Shown piece by piece: positions 50,601 through 61,986 of a stretch of 64,000 nt of DNA. The DNA is taken from the NCBI GenBank assembly GCA_010094045.1, contig ML986591.1, forward strand, positions 389,115-453,114. Reading direction: 5' to 3'. Position 1 is the first letter of the stretch. Each line of letters starts with the position of its first letter. The position numbers and the translations under genes were made by a program. Source of the DNA: Lojkania enalia. Its lineage: Eukaryota; Ascomycota; Dothideomycetes; Pleosporales. The notes beneath the pieces were generated by a model. It did no database searches, was not told where the DNA came from, and saw only the letters and a program-made list of their open reading frames with translations.

Positions 50601-51364
50601 ATATTAACTATATTATAAAAATCGAGTTCTTACTCTACTTTAAAGCAGCTTTTAATACAGCAATTACGAAAAGTAATATCTTAAATAGCTTTTAAAATGC
50701 TAGCCTAGTTCTATTTAATTTAGATATAGTACTATTAAAGCTTAAAGTTCGACTATATATGCTAATACCCTCTACAGTTAAAGATACCCCTTAGAAATTA
50801 AAAATACTAAGTAATTCTATTAAATTTAGGTCTTAATCTGCGTACGTTTGATTAAGAGTTTAAAAGCATCTAGATAGCTCGTCTATTTTAATAGTAGAGG
50901 CGTTTAAATAGTTTATAAAGGGTACTATATATATAATATATAAAAATATACTATTACGTACTTAGGTTACTAAGCTTTAAGCAGCTAATAAAGCTACTAT
51001 ACAATATTAATCGTATAAAAGAAAGTATATATAGAAGAAAAGCAACCTAACGATTAAAAAAGGCGCTTAATTAACTGCTCTAAAAGAGATTAGCGCTTAT
51101 ACTAATAGAAAGAAGGGTAGAAAGAAGGCGCGCGTTAATAGAAACTAGCTAACTTAAAGGTGCTGTAGGTAATATAGTAAGGCTAGGTATAACTCGCGGA
51201 CGTATAAAAATAATACTATAGATATAGAAGAATAGGCTACTATACTATATAGTATAATAGAATATAAGAAAGAATAATATTTTGCGAAAAGTAGTCGCGA
51301 TTTTAGTATAGTCTTAGTATTATAATTAGCTCGCTTGGGTGATCAGCTTACTTATATTATACGT
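47624..51364 (+). mobile_element. Fot1/pogo-type DNA transposon, split by a second insertion
   Basis: Terminal inverted repeats start ACGTATAGTATAAGCAAGCT at 47624 and mirror ACGTATAATATAAGTAAGCT ending at 51364. They extend about 77 bp once the nested element (47668-49534) is removed. The target duplication TA lies at 47622-47623 and 51365-51366. Net length is about 1872 bp, right for Fot1-like elements. The decayed transposase (DDE_1 type, about 49.65-51.25 kb) shows NIKAKYSIINKDIYNFNKLS and KYFNTY, and ends in a zinc-knuckle-like region near 51160-51210. Removing the element restores the gypsy integrase frame across the junction. Confidence 0.85.
47668..49534 (+). mobile_element. Fot1/pogo-type DNA transposon nested in the left TIR of another
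   Basis: It begins ACGTAGATTACGGGTTAATA and ends with the inverted counterpart CTACGT at 49534; the TIRs are about 45 bp with a few transitions. TA flanks both ends (47666-47667 and 49535-49536). Length is 1867 bp. The transposase remnant starts at ATG 47758 and shows SYRIDPAPT, YNFNKIGF, GNREWVIVI, a DGYGS block (DGHGS in relatives) and an NIKAS stretch near the C-terminus. Numerous TAG/TAA codons make it dead. Confidence 0.88.
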
Positions 51365-52080
51365 TAGCACTTATATAACTACTACTATCTTACCTTTTTA
51401 TGCTTATTATAGTATAGATCCCCGAGGACCTAATTAGCTAGGCGAGCCTTTAGAAGAGGGAGAAGCTCCTTTAGTAAGAGGTGTAGCAGCTAAAGTACTA
51501 GTATTATAAAGTAAATATAAGGCGAAGATTAGTACTATAATAGCTTATTAAAAGAAATACGCAGATAAGAAAAGAATATACTTATCTCTAGTAATAGAAG
51601 ATAAGATACTAGTATTAAATTAATATATTAAATTAACCCGTCCTAAGAAGAAATTAGATTAGAAGTATTTTAGACCTAGTATAGTAATAAAGGTTATAAC
51701 GCCTATAACCTACTAGATTAACCTTTTAAGGTTAGATAGTATCTATCCGGTATTTTATATATCTTTACTAAAGTTATATAACCTAAAAGGGCCTATTTAG
51801 AGCTTAAATAACCCGATATAAAATACTTTATACTAATTTAAGAATAATATATATAAAATTAATCGTATTATTAAGTAAAAGTAAAACTCTATTAAAGTAT
51901 AAGAATATTTAGTTAAATAGAAGAATTATCTAGACTCTAAGAATAGTTGGGAGCTAAAAGCAAATATTAGTACTAATACTCTACAAGTATTCTAGAAAAA
52001 GAAGGGTATTAAACTAAAGAAATTAAGTAAACCTATTAAAGACTATAAACGTTCTTTAAAAAAGAAGAAGGATAGCTAAA

Positions 52081-54469
52081 TTATTTTAAAGTATAACCTT
52101 TATATAAACTTTCTAGTTAATATAACTACTTTTATCTAGTTTTCCTTAAATTAAGGTTTTTTATAGGTGTTTAATAGTACTATTACTAGACTAAAGTTAT
52201 ATAAATAAGGTTTAAGAATAAGTACCTATAAAGTTAGCCTTATATATTAATATAAGTTCTTTAGTAATTGTAAGAAGTAGTAATTCCTACTATTAATACT
52301 AGAAGGATTGTATTATAGTATATTATAAACTAGAATAGTATATAGAAGGCGGAAATATTATATTATTCTAAATATAGTACTAACCTAGACTATAAAATAT
52401 TTAACCGGGGTATTATATCTATAGAAATACTAGAGAACCTATTAATATCTAAAAAAACTAATATCTACTAATATCTATATCTTACTATAATCTTTTCTTC
52501 TACTATAACTCGATCGAGTTTTTTTAATAGAGCGAATAGGCTAAAAACGTTAGTATAGAGTAATATAGTACGATATAGTCCGGATTAACTTATAGAAGAC
52601 TTTATTTCCTTTACTTCAGCATATTTATCGTTATCTATATTAAGAAGATTCTCCTCAGCCTTACTCTTACGCGCTATACTAATCTTAGTATAGTTCTAGC
52701 TAGTAAGTTTAATTCTAGACGAGGTTTTTCTATCCTTACTATTATAGGCGAATAGGAAGTTAGAATCTTTCTTACTAAGTCTAAATATTACTATTAGTAC
52801 TAGAATATATAAAAAAGAACTAGAACGTATATTTAAGTCTATTTAACTACTATTTAAGTAGTATTTTAGACCCTTTAAACTAGTTAGATTTTATCGCTAC
52901 TAACGCAGGCGGTAATAAGAGCTTTAATAGCTTAATCAACCTTTATAATATACTCTAGTATAGATAAGTCTAGCTATAGATATTTTAGCTATAAGAAGGT
53001 TAGAGTACGCTATATTAGCCTTAAATATACTTTAAAATAATCTTTATTATTCTTTTTAAGGTAGTAGAGATAGATATTATATTAAATACCTTCGTAGAGA
53101 TATTCTACTATAAGTAGGTCTAAAGAAGTAAATTTATAGTTACTATCTATTTCGTATAGCTTACCGTAAGCTAGACGCCTTAGATAGTAGAAATAGTAGA
53201 TAGTATAAGACTTCTTACTCTTAGCCTTCTTAATACAGCGCTTCTAGACTAGAGTAAGTACTATATTACGCGCTATAGACCTGTTAGGCGTAAATTAGCT
53301 GTTTATAGACTAGAAAGGCGCTGAGGAGGGCGTAAGACAGGTATATACGGAAGAGTATAGTAAGAATAGAAAAATAGGCGATAGGCAGCGCGGGCAGTAA
53401 GTATATATATCTACTAGCTCTTATTAGTTATAAAGTACTCTATTATATTCTATATAGAGTTATAATAACTATATTAAATATATAGCTAAAGACTAAGAGA
53501 ATTATACTTACTAAAGCGGTTAAGGAAGTAAAAGAATTAAAGAAGTAGAATAGGCGGGAGGAGTAGCGTTTTTATAATTAATATTTACTCTACTAGCGCC
53601 GTTTACTTATACCGCTCTAAGTAGCGAGTAATAAAGATTCTCTAAGGGTCGACCTTACTAGGTAAAGATAAAAGTAGTAGTAACGATATACTACTTAACC
53701 TAGAAGAAACTCTAGATTATATAATAGTACCTATCTTAGGGTAGCTCTACTAGTCTATTCTAATAATATTTGTCCTCTATAAGCTGTTGTAATAATAGCC
53801 TTCTAAGAAAAGAAATAATATAATATCTTATAGCTTTAAGTTATAGGTTAATAATATAGAGTTATCTAACCTAAGGTTAAAATAGCTAAATTACACCCTA
53901 TAGGGATAGTAGCAATTTATTTTTCTTTTATTAGCTATCTTTTTTCTAAGAGAACTGAATATATAAATATTTTAGTCCTACTACTCTATCTATTATTACT
54001 ACGCTATAATCTATTATACTAGCCTATTATATCTAGAAGTAATACTTTTAAAGCTTAATATAAAGCTTCGTACGCTAATACTACTAGTATAAGATAATAC
54101 CTTATAGAAAGTAAAAATACTAAGTAATATACGCGAGCTAGAAGCTTAATTAATATTAATTTATAATCGGATTTAAAGGGATATAAGTTCTTCGCTAGCT
54201 TCTATTATTAAGAAGCTAAATTAGCTTAAAAAAGGCTTTATAAAAGCGATATATCAGATCGGGTTAATATATAATAAAATCGTCAGCCTTTAAGAAGCGA
54301 ATAAAGTAGTAATAAAATAGAAATAGCGGAAAAAAAGGTAGATTTAAGCGTAAGGGACCCTAATAAAAGTATAAGGAGAGATAATTATTATTAAAAAGAA
54401 TGATAAGGAAGAAACTCGGCTATAATACGCTAATTTAGGGTACGATTAAGTATAAGCGGATAGTATAAA
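52081..54469. other. RIP-affected sequence of unknown origin
   Basis: It probably includes the 3' LTR of the first gypsy and the 5' part of the second. A patch at about 53300-53420 keeps more G+C than its surroundings. I could not assign domains on either strand. Confidence 0.4.
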
Positions 54470-56560
54470 GCGTACTATAGCTACTGTAGTAAAACTGGAC
54501 ATAATTCTTATATATATTAGAAGAATATAGAAGTTTCTATAGAATAATCGCGTAAGTTGTAAATTGCTATTATATTACTTAGTTGTTAAGCTATATATAT
54601 ATAAAGGTTAAAAAAGTTAATAGAGTAGACCGCTCGCTTATATAGGCTACTTACTTATAAAGTACATTAGTACTTTATAATAATAAAGTAGTTAAACTAC
54701 TAATAGGTCTATTAGTTAAAATATCTATTAAGGTTTAACTTTAGTATTATATGCTAATCTAGAAAACTTAGAGAGAAGTCTAATACTTTAATTTAAAGGT
54801 TATAGAATAAGTCTATATAAAAAGAGGCTTATAAAGGTTATTAATAGATATTACTTTATTCTAAACTATTCTAATAGATAGAAATAGACTAATTAATTAT
54901 AGAAATTATCGATAAAGAATACCCGAATAATAATCTAATCTAAGATATCCTAAAGCTACTAAGAAAAGAAGTATATTAATTTAAACTTCTAACTTTAGCT
55001 AACTATAAAAAGTATAATAACTAATTATACTACTAAAATTAACTTATAGTATTAAACTATAATAAGCTAAAATTTAAGCTACTATAAGCCGTTTATAACT
55101 TACTATCTAGTAGATATCCTAGTTAAGAAAAGACCTTAGAACTACTTTAGTATAAGTACTATTAGTTAAGAATATTCGATTTAGTATAATAATATATAGG
55201 CTGTTATTATATATACTAAAGAAGTAAAACTTCTAGAGAGAAGTACTATAGATTACTAAAACTATTATATATACCTAAATAAAGGTTTTAAAATATTTCT
55301 ATAGATTTTATATCTAATCTATTAGAATTAGAAGGTTGTATAAATATTATAGTAGTAGTTAATAGGCTTAGTAAGTATAGATATCTAATACTATATATAA
55401 GAATTAAAGCTCCTAATATTATCTAACTATTCTATTACTATATATAGGTTTACTATAGACTACTATATACTATTATATCCGATTGTAGAATATAGTTTAT
55501 TTCTACCTTCTACTAAGAACTTTATAAACAGCTATAAATTAATATATATACATTAACTAGCTTCTATCTAGAAACTAATAGCTAGATAGAGGATACTAAT
55601 ATAGTAATAGAATAAGTTCTCTAAGCCTATACTAGCTATAAATAAGATAACTAGGTTAAATAGCTACTAACAGTATAGTTTAAAGCAAATAATATAGTGT
55701 CTAAATTAATAAAAGTCTCTCTATTTCTAGTCTACTTTAGCTAGTACCTTTAAATAGGTTTTAGGCTACTTATAAAGATCTATTAACTACTAAAATAGTC
55801 CTTAATAGTCTAGAAAGCTAATAGACTAGTTAATAAGATAAAAGATATTATAGAGTATATTAGAGAAGAACTTACCTAAATATAAGTATTTTAATAAAAG
55901 TACGCTAACTATAAATATATACTAGCTTCTAACTACTAGATTAGTAATCTAGTCTAACTAAACGTTAGAAATATATATATATAAAGACCGTTAAAAAAGC
56001 TTAATTAGAAGAATATAGGCCCCTATAAGGTTATTATAAAAGTATCCTTATACGCTTATAAACTAAAGCTACCTAAATTAGCTAAAATATATCCTATATT
56101 CTATATATTACTATTATAGCTAGTATTTAAGTTATCTAACTACTTATCTAGTTAATAAGTATATAATCCTAAACTTATTAAGATTAATAGAAAACTAGAA
56201 TACCTTATTAAGTAAATAGAAAACCTCTATTATAACTAATAAAGATACTGGTACGAATACCTAATTAAATAGACTAGCTATTATAATCTAGAATAGTACT
56301 CAACTAGTAACTTTACTAAAATAACTGCTATAGAAGATTACTATACTAGAAATCTAAATAAATAAAACTCGAATATAATAGTATATCTAGATTCTTAATT
56401 AGGTACTAGAATCTAATCTAAGTATATTTTTAAACGCCTATAATAATACTATACTAATATAATACTAGTAATAATACTACTACTAATTTCTAGTATAATA
56501 CTATTATATAAATCGAATTAACCTAATCTCTAGTATAATACTATTATATAATAATAACTA

Positions 56561-58409
56561 ATATATTCTACTATTAAAGCAGCTAAACTATTAAAGTAGC
56601 TACTTTTTTTTAGTATAATAAATACTATATATAAAAAGTTAATTTACTTAATACTAATAAGAGATTCTATATATAATATACTTTTATCTAATTCAGAATT
56701 TTCTCTACTATTCTTTTAGTATATACGAGCGTTATATCTAGTCTTACTATAGTTACTATAGTAGTATTAAGCTAGTTGAGCCCTTTCTTAAGTATCAGTA
56801 TTACAAGTCTTCTTAAAGGGCTAAGAGCTTATAGATACTTCAGCAGCTATATATAAAAATCCCTCGCTATATAATACTATACTACTATACTAAATATACT
56901 TTCTTTTATATATTTTACGCTTAGTTACTTCTTCTAATTACCTTTTAAGCTTAGAGTTGCGAGCTTAAAGAAGTATATTCTAATATAGTATTAACTTAGT
57001 ACCTTTTATAAGCTGTAAAAATCCTTCTTATACCTCTTTTAGTAATTGTATAAAGAACTTTTATATAAGTATTAATTATAACCTAAATTTATATATATTA
57101 CTTAGAGTTTTAAACTATTAGAAGTCTTCTTATAAAAGTAGTTTTAGTAGGGTATACAGTTATACGTTAAAGCGATTTAATATAACCTACATATTTAGAA
57201 GAATAATTTCTATTACTTTAAAGGCCTTTTAATATTTCTTATATATAAATATATTAAAAAACGTATCCTTAAAGGCTGGAAGAAAGCCTTCTTTATTAAT
57301 ATAGTAGACGTGTTAGCGTGCTAAGTCTTATACGTACTATAAGTACTTCAGCTTTAATAGTAAGAAGTAAACTATATTAAAAGGCTAAAGTATATATAAT
57401 AAATAAAAAGATATATAAAGCGTTAGAATCTTTTATATAAGGTAGTAATCTTTAAATTTCTAGTTAAGATAGCTTTTATAGCCGCCTAAAATAAGTAGCT
57501 TATACGATTCTACCTAACGCATTTTTATATACTTATTAAAGTACTTTAGCTACTTAAGACTAAGCGTATTATTTGTTCAGCCGTTCTTAGAAACTAAAAT
57601 TTTCCAATCGTATAGTATACCTACTTCTTTATATTATATAAAAATATAGACGCATTCTTTATAGATAATAAATAGTAGGGTTATATATATAGTAGTATAG
57701 ATACTTTAAATAACTATAATCTACTTATAATTACCTAGCTATATAAGAGTAGGTTTTATACGATATTCTAAACTTGTAACAACTTTTATAATACTAATAA
57801 TATCTATCTAAAAGCCTATCTTATTAAAGTTGTAGATATTATTATTATATATACTATATTTTATAATTATATCTTATATAAGCTTAAACTATATATTAAT
57901 AACCTCTAGATTCTCTTATTTTATTCTTTAATAATTCTTTACTTAATTAAAGGCTATTTTAAACTTATTTATACGCGCTATAAATCGTTTAGACTAATTC
58001 TTTTCTATAAGTATTCTACTACGTACGCCTAATAGTTTATCTACTATATCTACTACCTTATATAGCCGGGGTGTAAATCCTTGTAAATTAAGGTTAAGAA
58101 TATATTATACGATTATTTGTTCTTCGGTTACTATAAGCTTCTAGTAATTTAGTTATATACGAGGGTAAAACGCGATTCTATAAAGTCGAATAGAAAGTCG
58201 TTAATATTATATATTAAAAGCTATAATAGCGCGTTATACGCTCTTAAACTAGCCTAATTTATACGCCTATAAGGTAAGCTCAATTCTACCTTCTTATTAA
58301 ATTAATAGAAGGTTATATTATAGATTTATTATAGTTCGTATATAGTATTTATAATGCTAAGAAAAAGTAGCCGCTTCGATAGTTTAGCTGCTTTAATAGT
58401 AGAATACGT
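56561..58409 (-). mobile_element. Fot1/pogo-type DNA transposon, copy 1 of a pair (1849 bp)
   Basis: TIRs of about 45 bp: the left begins ATATATTCTACTATTAAAGC and the right ends ATAGTAGAATACGT. TA target duplications lie at 56559-56560 and 58410-58411. The transposase remnant is on the minus strand (about 56.7-58.3 kb); the minus frame reads NIYNFNKIGF, WKILVSKNG and LKYFNKY. It has the same length as the copy at 61987-63835, differing mostly by transitions. The ends show C-to-T and G-to-A changes relative to copy 2. Confidence 0.9.
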
Positions 58410-58480
58410 TAGTTGTACTAATATACCTATAATCTAATCTAACCCCTAATATAGTACTACAATTAACTACTAGTTACGTT

Positions 58481-60333
58481 AATATAATCTACTACTAAGT
58501 AGTTAAAACTATTAAACGGTTAGTAACCTACCTAATTTTAATTTTAAAGTAGAATATCTTTATAGCTATTAAAGTAATTAATTATATAGTAATATTTATA
58601 TAATTCTTACTATTTAGTATTTTAATTAGAACTATTTTATATATTTTAATACGGTAGCCTAGCTTCTAATAGTACTTGCAGCATCTTAGTTAATATAGTT
58701 AACTATAATTATTTAGGCCCTTTTATTCTATTTAATAGCCTTCTAATTATTACTTTACTAATTACAGCCTATCTAATATAGAGACGGTACTTATACTCTT
58801 AATTACCTTATATTTATACTCCTTATACTTTATAAGTATTATATTTGCCGCCTAGAGATCTCTATTCTCTATCTCTAAAAATAACTACCTATATACTATA
58901 GATATAATACTCTTTATAAGACTTATAAGACTCTTAAGTATTAATATTAGTAAGCTATTTTAATATCGTTCTACGTGCTGTTATATATATTACATCTAGT
59001 ACTCTACCTCTAAATAATTATATAGTATTTATAACTACTATTTAATAGGTTTTAAAAGCGGGGGTATTAAGGTTTATAAAGTTTAGATATTAAACTTTAA
59101 AATAATATAATCTAGACTAAATAGAACTAATCTAGACTCTCTAAAGCCTCTAGCTATATTTTTATTAGTAATAGTATTATTAAAAGCCGCTTTAAATATA
59201 GATAGAAAGTCTTCTTTAATTATATTGTTAATATAGTACTAAATTAAACTTTTAATCTCCTTACTATATATACGCTTTAATAGACTAAAATAGCCTATAT
59301 TAAGTAGCTATAGAAGATAAGATAAGTATAGAGGTATATAAAGTATAATAATATTACATTCTTTATAATAATTATAAAATTCGATGGAATTATAGCTATT
59401 ATAGCCGTCTATAATAAGTAGTTGGTAAGTACTAGTAGTACTAGCTTTAGTATGTTTATTAAAGTACTTAAGCTACTTAAACCTATATTTAATAGACGTC
59501 TAGCTCTTCTTACTAATAGATAAAACCTACTAAAGCTTATCCGCAATTAACTAGTACTAGGTATTATATTATTACGCGTTTTTAAAGATAATAAATAGTA
59601 GAACTAGCTAGCTATACGTATTTACTACTACGATTACTATTACCTACTTAATATTACTAGGCTAGATAGATTTAGGTATTTATTACCTCTTAGTACTAGT
59701 AATAACTATTCTTAAGCTAATTTTATCTATTTAGAAGTCGGTCTTATTAAAATTATATATATCTTTATTAAAGATACTATACTTAGCCTTAGTATTATAT
59801 ATAAGGCGGAACCAACCTTAAATAACCTTAGAATCTTCGTTTAGAACTCTTTAGTAGTTATATTATTAATTAACGTATAATTTAAGCTCTAGAATATATA
59901 AGACGAAGCGATTAGACTAATTTTTACTAATAGGTTACTAACCGTAATTAAGAAGTAGTTTATTAATTATATCTTATAATATATTAAAATTAAGTTAAAA
60001 CCTACGCATATCTATATTAAGTATATAGTTTATAATCGACCTCTCCTCTAGCTCTATAAGATTCTTCGAATTGGGGGTATAATCGGCCTTATAAGGTCTC
60101 CTATTACGGCGCTCTTTTAGGGTGGTATAGCTAACTTTAAATACCTATACTATAGCTAGATTTAACTTAAATTAATCTTGTTTAAAAGCTTTATTTACTA
60201 TAGTTATATCGGCTTTAGATAAGTATATTCTATTATATAGTTGTAGAGATATTACGAAAATTAATAGGGTAGTAGAGATTTTAGTAGGTTACTAACCGCT
60301 CGGTAGTTTTAACCGCTTAGTAGTAGATTACGT
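58481..60333 (-). mobile_element. Fot1/pogo-type DNA transposon of a different subfamily (1853 bp)
   Basis: The left end ATATAATCTACTACTAAG mirrors the right end CTTAGTAGTAGATTACGT with about 50 bp of inverted similarity. TA duplications lie at 58479-58480 and 60334-60335. The minus-strand transposase remnant shows NTKAKYSIFNKDIYNFNKT, LKYFNKHTKAS and IDGYNSYNS. It lies only 69 bp from the previous element, in the same untranslated repeat of the gypsy. Confidence 0.88.
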
Positions 60334-60512
60334 TAATATATCTATAATCTAATCTAATCTCTAATATAATATTATTATATAATAATAACTAATCGCGTTA
60401 ATATACCTATAACTTTAACTAATACTAGTATTAATAACTATTACTTAATTATAAATAATCTAAATATAATATAAAGACCTAACTTATAAAAACTTATAAC
60501 TAAAAGGGGGGT

Positions 60513-60812
60513 ACTATTATAATAATATTATAATACTTTTATACTTATACTACTCTTATTATAATACTTAAACTAGTTGCTAGTAATAGCTATTAGCTAT
60601 TAGTTAGAATATAACCGACTTATTATAACTATAATAGAGGAAGGTTTTACTAACCTAGCTAGCCTATATAATAGTATAAATCTAGCTTCTATAAAAATCT
60701 ATATAATATAGATATTTCTATTTTTTATATAATATTTTAATATTTATATATAATATATAGTAATAGAGTTAACTACTTAAAGTATAATTAACTAACTATA
60801 TATAAACGTCTA
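60513..60812 (+). repeat. Putative 3' LTR of the second gypsy (inverted-repeat arm 1)
   Basis: It follows the polypurine run and is inversely repeated at about 60982-61276. The inside boundary is set by the end of similarity near ACTATATATAA. The outer end is approximate. Confidence 0.65.
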
Positions 60813-60981
60813 TAATATTAATATTATATATTAAAAGCTATAGTAGTATATTATATACTCTTAAATTAGCCTAATTTATATACTTATAAGATAAGTTTAA
60901 TTCTACCTTCTTATTAAATTAAGAGAAAGTTATATTATAGATTTATTATAGTTTATATATAATATTTATATATTATAGATA
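60813..60981. repeat. Fragment of a Fot1-like element between two inverted LTRs
   Basis: About 165 bp resembling 58200-58360 inside Fot1-like copy 1 (shared TATATTAAAAGCTATA, CTACCTTCTTATTAAATTAA and TAGATTTATTATAGTT). It lacks either TIR. Confidence 0.7.
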
Positions 60982-61380
60982 CTTATATATAGTTGGTTAA
61001 TTGTACTTTAGGCAGTTAACTCTATTACTACGTATTATATATAAATATTAAAATATTGTATAAAGAATAGAAATATCTATATTATATAGATTTTTATAGG
61101 AGTTAAGTCTATACTATTATATAGACTAGCTAGGTTAGCGAAACCTTCCTCTATTATAGTTACGATAAGTTGGTTATATTCTAGCTAGGAGCTAATAGCT
61201 GTTACTAGCAGCTAGTTTAAGTATTATAATAAGAGTAGTATAGGTATAGAGGTATTATAGTATTATTATAATAGTACCCCCTTTTTAGTTATAAACTCCT
61301 ATAAGTTAGATCTTTATATTATATTTAAGTTATTTATAATTAAATAGTAGTTATTAATACTAGTATTAGTTAAGATTATA

Positions 61381-61565
61381 GGTATATTAGCGTAATTAGT
61401 TATTATCGTATAATAGTACTATACTAGAAATTAGATTAGATCGCAGGTATATTAGTATAACTAGTAGTTAATAGTAGTACTATATTAGGGGTTAGATTAG
61501 GTTATAGGTATATTAGTACAACCGGTTATTATTATATAGTAGTATTATATTAGGGATTAGGTTAG
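61381..61565. repeat. Tandem repeat of about 63 bp in the gypsy 3' region
   Basis: Three units begin with GGTATATTAG at 61381, 61446 and 61507 and share a TTAGATTAG-type end. The same repeats occur, split by insertions, at 56520-56560, 58412-58480 and 60336-60420 on the opposite strand. Confidence 0.75.
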
Positions 61566-61986
61566 TTCGGTTTATATAATAGTATTATACTAGAGACTAA
61601 TAGTAGTATTATTACTACTATTATATTAGTATAGTATTATTATAGGTGTCTAGAAATATACTTAAATTAGACTCTAATACTTAGTTAAAAATCTAGATTT
61701 AATATTATATTTAGGTCTTATTTATTTAGGTTTCTAGTATAGTAATCTTCTATGGCAGTTATCTTAGTAAAGTTACTAGCCGGATACTATTCTAGATTAT
61801 AATAACTAGTCTATTTAACTAGGTATTTGTGCCGGCGTCTCTATTAGTTATAGTAGAAGTCTTCTATTTACTTAATAAGATATTCTAGTTCTCTATTAAT
61901 TTTAATAGGTTTAGGGTTATATATTTATTAACTAGATAAATAGTTAGATAACTTAAGTACTAGCTATAATAGTAATATATAGAATA

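Larger units (their letters stand above)
43690..52080 (+). mobile_element. Ty3/gypsy LTR retrotransposon (chromovirus type), RIP-inactivated, with nested insertions
   Basis: Domains are in normal gypsy order on the plus strand despite many stops. A gag-like region occupies about 43.7-44.7 kb. Protease follows. Reverse transcriptase lies at about 45.3-46.1 kb; its active-site region reads YLDNILIFSK, where the family has YLDD. RNase H is at about 46.2-46.7 kb and the integrase core at about 47.2-47.62 kb. The integrase is interrupted at 47622 by a Fot1-like element and resumes at 51367 with LPFYAYYSIDPRGPN. The C-terminal GPY/chromodomain-like part runs through 51.6-52.0 kb and ends at about 52080. 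I could not delimit the LTRs. Coordinates are those of the coding remnant. Confidence 0.85.
54470..60812 (+). mobile_element. Second Ty3/gypsy element, internally deleted, with two Fot1-like insertions
   Basis: A zinc-knuckle-like YCSKTGHNS block (about 54.49 kb) marks the end of gag. Soon after (about 55.08 kb) comes the integrase H2C2 region and then DFISNLLELEG, NRLSKY and KWLLTV-like core sequence. The GPY/chromodomain part runs to about 56.37 kb. The gap of only about 0.5 kb between gag and integrase means most of reverse transcriptase and RNase H is missing. A 3' untranslated region with about 63-bp tandem repeats is interrupted by Fot1-like elements at 56561-58409 and 58481-60333. A polypurine run (AAAAGGGGGGG, 60502-60512) is followed by a putative LTR (60513 to about 60812). 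Confidence 0.8.

Noticed and set aside
49543..51314. A separate element with 20-bp ends AAACTCTACTAAAATCGCGA
   Set aside because: These repeats and flanking TA are the inner parts of the longer TIRs of the element at 47624-51364, split by the nested insertion.
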